Source of the DNA: Thermomicrobiales bacterium | GTDB lineage: Bacteria; Chloroflexota; Chloroflexia; Thermomicrobiales; UBA6265 | Assembly: GCA_020847015.1 (NCBI GenBank) | Contig: JADLCW010000293.1 | Coordinates: 1 to 11,408 of the forward strand | DNA length: 11,408 bases | Direction of reading: 5' to 3' | Part shown: positions 6,438-11,408 of the stretch, in pieces | Position numbering within the stretch: position 1 is the stretch's first letter | Layout of the letters: each line of letters opens with the position of its first letter | Notes under the pieces: model-generated | What the model was told of the DNA's origin: nothing | The model's input: the letters and a program-made list of their open reading frames with translations, nothing else | Database searches by the model: none | Program-made: the position numbers and the translations under genes

Positions 6438-7109
6438 TTAGCGCTTCAGCCAGTCGATCTCCAGCGCCGCCAGCGCCGCCGCGTCGAGTTTGGGTTCGGC
6501 ATAGGCGCCGGCCGCGCGCCGCTGGCGCATTGCCTCGTACAGCGTCACCGCGCAGGCGACCGAAATATTCAGACTTTGCACCATGCCCATCATCGGGATG
6601 ACCAGCGCCCCATCCGCTGCCGCCAGGGCTTCAGGAGTGGCGCCGCGCATCTCATTGCCGAAGAGCAGCGCTACCGGTCGCGTCAGGTCAGCTTCGTAGA
6701 GATCGACCGCGTTCGGCGCCAGCGCGGCCGCCAGCACCTGAAACCCCGCCCCGTGCAGCATCGCCACGCACGCCTCGATCGAATCGTGGTGCGTCACCTC
6801 GGTCCACTTGGCGACGCCGGCGGACGTCGTGCGCGCGAAGGCCGACGGCCGCTCTTCATGCGTGTAGACCGTGTGGACCCGCTGCACCCCGACCGCATCG
6901 CAGGAACGCAGCACCGCGCTGACATTGTGTGGATCGTGAACGTCTTCGAGGATGATCGTCAGATCGGGCTGGCGATGGCACAGCACACTGGCGATGCGCG
7001 CCTGGCGACGGTCGGTGCGGGGCCAGCGGCTCGCCTTCACGGGCGATGCAGCGGCCAACTGGCGCCGATCTGCAGCCGCCAACGGTGTATCGCCGCGCGG
7101 TTCGCTCAC
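6438..7109 (-). CDS. trmH: TrmH-type tRNA/rRNA ribose 2'-O-methyltransferase (SPOUT)
   Basis: 223-aa SAM-dependent ribose methyltransferase of the trefoil-knot SPOUT class, most like TrmH (Gm18 of tRNA). Visible: RRQARIASVLCHRQPDL (34-50), the TrmH-like lead-in; motif 1 PHNVSAVLRSCDAVG (60-74) with Asn62 and the presumed catalytic Arg68; motif 2 FGNEMRG (150-156); motif 3 IPMMGMVQSLNISVA (171-185); and the C-terminal RQR...GAY-EP helix region (195-206). The first 30 residues are an extra, mostly polar extension. The start is GTG at 7107-7109 with GAGGG 6 nt upstream, and it overlaps the preceding gene's TGA as GTGA. It is thus translationally coupled to the small Cys-containing gene. A general TrmH-family RNA methyltransferase is the fallback if the substrate differs. 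Confidence 0.85.
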   Translation of the reverse strand: MSEPRGDTPLAAADRRQLAAASPVKASRWPRTDRRQARIASVLCHRQPDLTIILEDVHDPHNVSAVLRSCDAVGVQRVHTVYTHEERPSAFARTTSAGVAKWTEVTHHDSIEACVAMLHGAGFQVLAAALAPNAVDLYEADLTRPVALLFGNEMRGATPEALAAADGALVIPMMGMVQSLNISVACAVTLYEAMRQRRAAGAYAEPKLDAAALAALEIDWLKR

Positions 7110-7423
7110 GTTGGTCCCTCGCCGCCCCCTCGCCGCGGCGGTTGATGGCGCCCGCCCCGGCCGCCCTGCGGCGCCCCGCCGTCAGAGCCGGGCTGCGGCG
7201 CTTCGCCCGACCGGACGGCAGGAGCGCTTCCCCCGCCGCCTGGGCGACGCCGGCGCTGGCCGCCGAATGTGATCCGCCAGAAGTTTCCCGGCAAATCGTA
7301 CTGGCAGGGAAGCCATTCTTCACTAAACCCTTTCGCCCGCAATTCCACCACTTCCGGATCGTTCGCACCGCCCTTGTCGTAGCGGTGCTCGCGACCGCAC
7401 AGCGGGCAACGCGCGGCGAGCAT
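7106..7423 (-). CDS. Small Cys-rich (zinc-ribbon-like) protein with Arg/Gly-rich tail, unknown function
   Basis: I do not recognise the family. From ATG 7421-7423 it is 105 aa. The N-terminal half looks folded: CPLCG (6-10), His13, a DPEVVELRAKGFSEEW segment (22-37), then Cys40 and YDLPGNFWRI (42-51). CxxC, His13 and Cys40 could bind one zinc. Residues 55-105 are Gly/Arg/Pro-rich and probably disordered, of a kind often seen in RNA-binding proteins. The end is well supported: its TGA overlaps the trmH GTG as GTGA, so the two are probably one transcript and may work on the same RNA. The start is uncertain: GGTGGG lies 6 nt before the chosen ATG; a GTG at 7441 adds six residues; the frame stays open to 7684, where it would overlap the divergent oxidoreductase start. 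Confidence 0.65.
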   Translation of the reverse strand: MLAARCPLCGREHRYDKGGANDPEVVELRAKGFSEEWLPCQYDLPGNFWRITFGGQRRRRPGGGGSAPAVRSGEAPQPGSDGGAPQGGRGGRHQPPRRGGGEGPT

Positions 7424-7535
7424 CGCCCGCCCACCAATCACCTGCAATCGCCCGCGCGCTATGGGCAAGTTCGCCACCGCGCCCCCCGAATCGTTCGACC
7501 TTCTGCTGGTCCCGCCGACTCCGCACAAGGGTAGT

Positions 7536-7601
7536 TTGCCGCCGGCCGCGGCAACAACACCGTGTAGACCGCTTGACTGCCTTTGCCATTCGCCGGACCA
7601 T
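7536..7601. promoter_or_regulatory. Divergent control region with inverted repeat, between the Cys-rich gene and LLM oxidoreductase gene
   Basis: This is part of the 233-bp gap between divergent starts (7424-7656). TTGCCGC (7536-7542) and GCGGCAA (7548-7554) form a perfect 7-bp inverted repeat over 5 bases, operator-like. A plus-strand -35-like TTGACT (7573-7578) is followed at 17 bp by GACCAT (7596-7601), only a 3-of-6 -10 box, which would give a leader of about 49 nt for the oxidoreductase. The repeat lies just upstream of that. No clear minus-strand promoter is visible. Confidence 0.35.
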
Positions 7602-7656
7602 CCGCCCGGCATTCGCGACCGATCGCCAGCGGACTCACGAGGAAACGGAGCGACGC

Positions 7657-8667
7657 ATGAGTTTTCGGACAACTCCGCACCCATGGGTGGCGGAGCGGCG
7701 GGGACGGGTCAATTTCGCGCTGCAGGCGGTGGCCCCGGCGGATGCCGACAACCCCGGCCGGGTGCTGCTACGAGCGGCGCAATCGGCCGATCGCCTCGGC
7801 TTCGACGGCTTCTTTCTTGGCGACCATCCGGCGTGGGCGCCCGAACCCTGGTTGCATCTGGGCGCCGCGGCGCTCCTCACCGATCGCGTCTGGCTCGGCC
7901 AGATGGTCCTTGCGGCGCCCTACCGCAACCCGCTGTTGACAGCTCGCCTCGCCTCCGACCTCGATCGTCTCGCCGGCGGCCGCACCGTGCTTGGATTGGG
8001 CATCGGCTGGAATGCCGCCGACTATGGCATTGGCTCCAACGAGTTCGACCGCATGGGGCTCCCCTACCCGCCCACGCGGCAGCGGCAGGACGCGCTGGAG
8101 GAGACGATCGCCATCATGCGCGGGGTATGGGGTTCCGAACCGTTCAGCTTCGCGGGACAGTTTCACCGGGTCGAGGCAGCCAACGTGCCGCCGCCGCTCC
8201 AACCGGCGGGTCCGCCGCTGGTGATCGCCGGAGCCGGTGAGCGCACCTTGCGGCAGGTCGCCCGACTGGGCGACATCTGCAATTTCGGCCCTGGCCCCGC
8301 TGGCCGCGTTGATACGCCGGATGACGCCCGGAGCAAACTGGCGACGCTGATCGGGATCTGCGCGGAAATCGGCCGGCCGATCGAAACGGTGCTGCCAAGC
8401 CATTTTACCCACTGGCTGCTGCTGGCTCCGGACGAGGCAGCCGTCGCGGCCAAGGTCGCCCGGTACTTCCCGAATGGGCTGGATCCGTTCTGGGGCGCCC
8501 AACTGATTGCCGGCACACCGGAGCTCGCCGCTGCGTATTACCAAGGGTTCGTGGATGCCGGCATCGACTATTTCATCGTGCAAACACTCGATCCCAGTGA
8601 CGAGGAAACGCTTGTGTTGGCGACGGAGCGGGTGCTGCCGATGCTGCACCCGCGCGCCGTCGCCTAA
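7657..8667 (+). CDS. LLM-class (luciferase-like) flavin/F420-dependent oxidoreductase
   Basis: 336-aa TIM-barrel oxidoreductase of the bacterial luciferase-like superfamily, using FMN or F420; the substrate cannot be read from the sequence. Visible: the first strand VNFALQ (18-23), GFDGFFLGDHP (48-58), a cofactor-pocket-type segment; the VWLGQMV strand (78-84) with RNPLLTARLASDLDRLAGGR (90-109); the GLGIGWN loop (113-119); EFDRMGLPYPPTRQR (129-143), found in F420-type members; ALEETIAIMR (146-155); PPLVIAGAGERTLR (186-199); and ARLGDICN (202-209). The length and segment order are normal. ATG 7657 has CGGAG 6 nt upstream. It is convergent with the 93-aa gene, 17 bp between stop codons, with no clear terminator. 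F420 use is plausible for a Chloroflexota-like host but is inference. Confidence 0.88.
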   Translation: MSFRTTPHPWVAERRGRVNFALQAVAPADADNPGRVLLRAAQSADRLGFDGFFLGDHPAWAPEPWLHLGAAALLTDRVWLGQMVLAAPYRNPLLTARLASDLDRLAGGRTVLGLGIGWNAADYGIGSNEFDRMGLPYPPTRQRQDALEETIAIMRGVWGSEPFSFAGQFHRVEAANVPPPLQPAGPPLVIAGAGERTLRQVARLGDICNFGPGPAGRVDTPDDARSKLATLIGICAEIGRPIETVLPSHFTHWLLLAPDEAAVAAKVARYFPNGLDPFWGAQLIAGTPELAAAYYQGFVDAGIDYFIVQTLDPSDEETLVLATERVLPMLHPRAVA

Positions 8668-8684
8668 CCAATCGAGCCGCCGCG

Positions 8685-8966
8685 CTAATCCGCCAGAAGA
8701 CCGCCGCGCACCAGTTGCAAATGCGGCGTGCGGGGCGGCTCGACAATCGAGTCGCCAGCAGCCAGCACGGCCGGCAAGCGGAAGTCGCGCCGTGGCGCGT
8801 CAGTCGCCAGCAATCGATCCAGTTCACCGATCATGGCGCCGAGCGCGCGGGCGTCGGCGTCGGTCTTCCGCACCGAACCGGCGCTCGTGCCGTCCATGGC
8901 GCCAATGAGCGCTCGGCGCAGGAGCGTCGCGTCCTCGATGTCCAAATTCAGACAGACGATGCGCAT
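8685..8966 (-). CDS. Hypothetical 93-aa protein
   Basis: Not recognised. It begins MRIVCLNLDIEDATLLRRAL. Residues 1-40 look like a strand and a helix (DIEDATLLRRAL, 8-19), a second helix follows at DADARALGAMIGELDRLLAT (50-69), and the C-terminal third is less structured with PRTPHLQLVRGGL (79-91). There is no signal peptide, membrane segment or metal motif. It is probably a small soluble cytoplasmic protein. ATG 8964-8966 has GGAGG 4 nt upstream; the frame is open further to 9008, but that start lacks support. The gene converges on the LLM oxidoreductase gene. Its coding status rests on a good ribosome binding site and an ordered amphipathic helix pattern. Confidence 0.6.
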   Translation of the reverse strand: MRIVCLNLDIEDATLLRRALIGAMDGTSAGSVRKTDADARALGAMIGELDRLLATDAPRRDFRLPAVLAAGDSIVEPPRTPHLQLVRGGLLAD

Positions 8967-9327
8967 ACCCCCTCCGCCCCGTGACTCACCGTCATCACGA
9001 GTCTCCATCCCAACATCCCCGGGCTACCCCACAAGCCCGCCTCCAGCCGCCGACAGCATCGGCCCAACGCGTTGCACAGCGCGTCAAAACCCCGGCAAAT
9101 ACGACCCGTTTGAGAGGCCGCCGGAGCACGGGAGGTTGTGGTAGGGTAGCGGCGCGGAACATACCGCGCAAGTGGGTTTACGGCCCGGCCCGCACCGTCC
9201 GGTGACCCTTTGACACGCACAGGCGAGATCGCGACGCCCTTTGGGAAGGGGGTCGGTTGAGGATCGCGCGGCGGATGCAGCTGCTCGGGATGGGGGCTAG
9301 CTTGCCGCGCGGGGAGGGGAGCCCGGA
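8967..9327. other. 361-bp gene-free divergent region with several inverted repeats
   Basis: No credible coding frame or tRNA. It separates the 93-aa gene (minus) from the 246-aa gene (plus) and must carry both promoters. Visible: GTGACTCAC (8981-8989); a 10-bp perfect palindrome CAACGCGTTG (9065-9074); GCGCGG-AACATA-CCGCGC (9152-9169); CACCG-TC-CGGTG (9193-9204); a perfect -35 hexamer TTGACA (9210-9215) with no recognisable -10 box at 16-18 bp; and a hairpin CCCTT-TGGG-AAGGG (9237-9250). The number of dyads between 9152 and 9250 suggests regulation or a structured leader, but I cannot assign any to a known class. Confidence 0.45.
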
Positions 9328-10068
9328 ATGAGCAGCCGAGTGATGGGCGGCGGGCCCCGGCGCGTGTTGACGGCGGTTGGCGCGGTCGGCGCCGCGCTGG
9401 GAGCGGCCGCCGCCGCGGCCGGCCCGCGCAAGCGGCGTGCAGCCGATGATGAGACCCGGGACGACGCCGACGCCAAAACCCGAGGCGGCAAGGGCGGCGG
9501 CAACCGCCGCAACGCCGACGATGAGCCAGCAGCGCGCGACAAATTAGCCAATTCCGGGTCGAGCGACGATACGGGGCGCGACACTGGCGGAGGCGGCGGC
9601 AAGGGCGAGCGCACCCGCCGCGCCGATCGCGGCGACAGCGACTCCGGCGACGACGAGAAATCACGCCACGTTCGCGGCGACCGCGCCGATCACAGCACGC
9701 ACAAGCAGCGCGTCAGCGATTCGTCGGATAGCTCCGACGATGACGGCAGCGACGGCCATCACGTCGTGCAGCAGACGCCGGCCGCGCCCGGCGGGACGCC
9801 AAACGATGTCGGATTCGCAGACAACGCCTCGATTCTCGACAACAACGGCGACGTCATCGTCGGGTTCGACCCCGGCACGCGCAGCATGGTGGCGCAGTCG
9901 GGCGACGTCGTAGCCATCGCCGCGCCGGGTGGTCCGCGCGTCATCATCCGGGATCAGGACGTCAAACCGATTCCCGTCACTGAGCCGAAAAGCGGAGGGG
10001 GCGGCAATCAGGGGTCCGGCAGCGGCAATACGGATGGCGGCAACAATACCCACGAGCCACTGAGCTAG
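9328..10068 (+). CDS. Probably exported Asp/Arg/Gly-rich low-complexity protein, unknown function
   Basis: 246 aa, not recognised. Residues 8-32 form a signal-like segment: GGGPRRVLTAVGAV then an Ala-rich hydrophobic stretch ending AAAAAAG. The RRVL pair before the hydrophobic run could be a Tat signal; there is no lipobox Cys. Residues 34-150 are highly charged and low in complexity, rich in Asp, Arg, Gly, Ser and Lys (for example SDSSDSSDDDGSDG at 130-143), and are probably disordered. Residues 158-220 look like a small beta-rich domain with ILDNNGDVIVGFDPG (169-183), SGDVVAIAAPGGPRVIIRD (191-209) and KPIPVTEP (213-220). A Gly/Ser/Asn-rich tail ends the protein. ATG 9328 has GGGGAGGGGAG 6 nt upstream. 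The protein may be an envelope or surface component. The gene stops just before the hairpin at 10087-10114. Confidence 0.65.
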   Translation: MSSRVMGGGPRRVLTAVGAVGAALGAAAAAAGPRKRRAADDETRDDADAKTRGGKGGGNRRNADDEPAARDKLANSGSSDDTGRDTGGGGGKGERTRRADRGDSDSGDDEKSRHVRGDRADHSTHKQRVSDSSDSSDDDGSDGHHVVQQTPAAPGGTPNDVGFADNASILDNNGDVIVGFDPGTRSMVAQSGDVVAIAAPGGPRVIIRDQDVKPIPVTEPKSGGGGNQGSGSGNTDGGNNTHEPLS

Positions 10069-10086
10069 CGCATCAACAAGCACCGC

Positions 10087-10114
10087 CGGGCCGTCAGTGA
10101 AAGCTGACGGTCCG
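10087..10114. terminator. Strong hairpin between convergent genes
   Basis: CGGGCCGTCAG (10087-10097) pairs with CTGACGGTCCG (10104-10114), an 11-bp stem with one G-U pair over a TGAAAG loop. It starts 19 bases after the stop of the 246-aa gene and lies 65 bases beyond the stop of the SprT-like gene on the other strand, so it may serve both. There is no U-tract on either side. A smaller GATGC-TAG-GCATC hairpin follows at 10133-10145. Confidence 0.65.
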
Positions 10115-10179
10115 CGACGCAGCAGCCGCAGCGATGCTAGGCATCTGGCGCGCGTACGGCCACGAGCACGCGTTCGCGT

Positions 10180-10773
10180 CTACTTCGTGAGGGTGTTCTT
10201 GCCGCGCTGGACCGGCCCGCGATCGACCACCAGACGCAATCGGTGGCGCGGATCGTAGGCGCGGGCGCAATGCCCGCACGACCATGCGCCCCGCGCCCGG
10301 CGGGCGATTTGGGCGCGACAGGTCGGGCATTCGTAGACATAGCGCAACCGCCGCCGCGCGACGGGGATCAGCGCCGACCGGATCTCCTCCAGACTGGCCC
10401 CGGTCAACGCCGCCACCCGAAGGGCGATGCGATCGTAACCATGTTTGGCGTGGCGGCGCAAATCGCCATCCAGGCGATCGCGCATGTGCACCAGTTCCTC
10501 GGCGACGACTACTTCCAACGCCCGCGGCTGACTCAGATCGATCCGCTCCAGATTGATCAACACCGCGTGCTCGCTGCTGCGCGACAGGTAGGCATAGGCC
10601 CCGCCCAGCGCACTGGGGATGCGGCGCCCAAGCCATTGCCCATAGGTGGCGCGGCTGGTCGTCACGCGCAGTCGCTCGCGCGGCAGATCCAGGCGATCCA
10701 GATAGATTTCGATCAAGCGCGCCGTTTCCGGATGATCGACATCCAGAAGCATGATGGGTTCGGTCTTCCGCAT
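10180..10773 (-). CDS. SprT-like protein with altered metal motif (EELVH) and zinc ribbon
   Basis: 197 aa. The layout matches SprT/Spartan-like metalloproteases: a gluzincin-type core and then a zinc ribbon. At the place of HExxH the sequence is E92-E93-L94-V95-H96 (codons GAG GAA CTG GTG CAC), so the first zinc His is Glu, while the catalytic-type Glu93 and His96 remain. The downstream HG (111-112) in HAKHGYDRIALRVAALTG (108-125) fits the family's HG--F pattern. The ribbon is C149-PT-C152 and C166-GH-C169, preceded by VYE. It may be a non-standard protease or an inactive DNA- or protein-binding relative. The start ATG 10773 has AAGG close upstream; ATG 10752 is an alternative, and the frame remains open to 11379 only as antisense of the receiver gene. 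It is divergent from the receiver gene, 87 bp apart. Confidence 0.68.
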   Translation of the reverse strand: MRKTEPIMLLDVDHPETARLIEIYLDRLDLPRERLRVTTSRATYGQWLGRRIPSALGGAYAYLSRSSEHAVLINLERIDLSQPRALEVVVAEELVHMRDRLDGDLRRHAKHGYDRIALRVAALTGASLEEIRSALIPVARRRLRYVYECPTCRAQIARRARGAWSCGHCARAYDPRHRLRLVVDRGPVQRGKNTLTK

Positions 10774-10780
10774 ATGGCCT

Positions 10781-10854
10781 TCATTCCCGGGCGGTCTCCG
10801 TTGCGCCGGGAAAGGTACCCTATGGGGAGCAGACTGGATGGTTTGTGGGAATGA
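10781..10854. promoter_or_regulatory. Divergent region bounded by an 8-bp inverted repeat
   Basis: TCATTCCC (10781-10788) and GGGAATGA (10847-10854) are exact reverse complements. Read outward, each divergent gene has GGGAATGA followed by AGG or GGAG just before its ATG (7 nt and 6 nt). The shared word thus overlaps both ribosome binding regions. The gap contains GGTACC and TTGCGC...TATGGG as poor promoter matches. Function is unknown. Confidence 0.4.
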
Positions 10855-10860
10855 GGAGCA

Positions 10861-11349
10861 ATGCGCGAGCGCCAGGCAATCCATCGCCCCCACGTGCTGA
10901 TCGTCTCGGATGACCCCGGCTTGGTCGGGTTCCTCGGGGAAGGGCTGATCTACGCTGGATTCTGGACCAGCGTCATCGCCAGTGCTTTCCAGGCGCTGGA
11001 AGTGTTCCGCCTGCGTTCGTTCGACCTCATCCTGCTCGATGCGGCGCTGGGCGGCATGGGTGCGCCGGAACTTCTGCGGCGGCTGCGCGGGCAGTCCGAC
11101 CGGGCGACCAGAACGCCTCGCACCGATATCCCGCTCTTCCTGATCGCCGGCTCGCCGCGCGAGGCAGCCGACATCGCGTCCGAAGCCGACGGGGCCGATG
11201 GCGTGCTCGCTGCTCCGCTGGAACTGGAGGATCTGGCGCCGCAATTGCTCGCCACGGTGCAGGCATGGCGGGCGCGCCATCCCGATCGCCTGTGGGCCGA
11301 CGCGGCAGCGCTCGCGGGGGTCGAACCGACCTCGGGGAAACCGACCTGA
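10861..11349 (+). CDS. Degenerate CheY-like receiver-domain protein
   Basis: 162-aa stand-alone receiver fold with no output domain. Visible: VLIVSDDPG (12-20) with the acidic pair Asp17-Asp18; FDLILLD (54-60) with the phospho-acceptor Asp60; and the IPLFLIAGS strand (90-98), where the usual Thr/Ser is Ala96. At VLAAPLELEDL (115-125), the usual Lys before Pro is Ala118. The acid pocket is kept, but two residues that couple phosphorylation to shape change are missing, so signalling may be non-canonical or phosphorylation-independent. Residues 140-162 form a non-conserved tail. No histidine kinase is visible. The ATG has GAGGAG only 2 nt upstream, an unusually short spacing; the frame's upstream stop (TGA at 10852-10854) rules out an earlier start. 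It is divergent from the SprT-like gene. Confidence 0.78.
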   Translation: MRERQAIHRPHVLIVSDDPGLVGFLGEGLIYAGFWTSVIASAFQALEVFRLRSFDLILLDAALGGMGAPELLRRLRGQSDRATRTPRTDIPLFLIAGSPREAADIASEADGADGVLAAPLELEDLAPQLLATVQAWRARHPDRLWADAAALAGVEPTSGKPT

Positions 11350-11365
11350 CGCCTTGTCAAGCCGG

Positions 11366-11395
11366 CGGTTCCATGGCAACGTGAGCGCGGAACCG
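11366..11395. repeat. Inverted repeat after the receiver gene
   Basis: CGGTTCC (11366-11372) and GGAACCG (11389-11395) are perfect reverse complements with a 16-base loop, 17 bases past the receiver stop codon. It could be a terminator without U-tract or an operator of a gene beyond the window edge. The 59-bp tail shows no coding region. Confidence 0.35.
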
Positions 11396-11408
11396 AGGCG
11401 GTCAAACG

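Noticed and set aside
7457..7684. Longer start for the small Cys-rich gene reaching into the LLM oxidoreductase start
   Set aside because: The added residues look unstructured, the region behaves as a divergent promoter gap, and no supported start lies there.
9214..9226. CACGCACAGGCGA, nearly repeated at 5674-5687 as CACGCACAGGGCGA
   Set aside because: Both are upstream of genes, but a shared 10-base core is expected many times by chance in an 11-kb GC-rich window.
10774..11379. N-terminal 202-residue extension of the SprT-like frame
   Set aside because: Lies antisense to the receiver gene, is low in structure, and a start at 10773 fits the family.
1..11408. Mobile element, CRISPR, toxin-antitoxin or phage defence island
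   Set aside because: No direct-repeat array, terminal repeats, transposase, integrase or defence-type gene pair is visible on either strand.

Overview
The window is GC-rich (roughly two thirds G+C by eye) bacterial chromosomal DNA. It holds short, tightly packed genes on both strands, GTG and TTG starts beside ATG, and hairpins without U-tracts at gene ends. The gene set suggests Chloroflexota, perhaps a Thermomicrobia-like lineage: an archaeal-type XPB helicase next to a probable Bax1 (DUF790) gene, a PolX-like helix-hairpin-helix protein, an LLM flavin/F420 oxidoreductase and a TrmH. This placement is inferred from gene content only. I see no tRNA, rRNA, CRISPR array, insertion sequence or prophage.

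Left part (1-2379, minus strand): an apparent three-gene DNA-repair operon, read right to left. It begins at a near-consensus sigma70-type promoter (2351-2379). It encodes a 200-aa stand-alone PolX N-terminal-like protein, an XPB/SSL2-like superfamily 2 helicase whose GTG start overlaps the preceding stop codon by one base, and the first 57 codons of a probable Bax1 nuclease cut by the window edge. A LexA-like half-conserved dyad (2337-2348) lies just downstream of the -10 box.

Middle-left (2456-5653): a short-form ribonuclease Z (minus) is divergent from a RusA-family Holliday junction resolvase (plus). GMP synthase guaA follows on the plus strand, probably from a TTG start.

Middle-right (5761-8966): a glutaredoxin-PDZ fusion (plus) ends at a strong hairpin and converges on a coupled minus-strand pair: a small Cys-containing protein with an Arg/Gly-rich tail, then trmH, joined by a GTGA overlap. 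Divergent from that pair is an LLM-class oxidoreductase (plus), which converges on a 93-aa unknown (minus).

Right part (8967-11408): a 361-bp gene-free stretch precedes a 246-aa probably exported, Asp/Arg/Gly-rich protein (plus). This converges through a strong hairpin on a SprT-like gene (minus) whose metal motif reads EELVH instead of HExxH. That gene is divergent from a single-domain receiver protein (plus) lacking the conserved Lys and Thr/Ser. The two divergent genes carry the same 8-base word just before their start codons.

The strongest leads for a second look are the compact repair operon with its putative SOS-like site, the SprT-like protein with an altered active site beside a degenerate receiver, and the glutaredoxin-PDZ fusion. 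I do not see a clearly new multi-gene defence or mobile system here.
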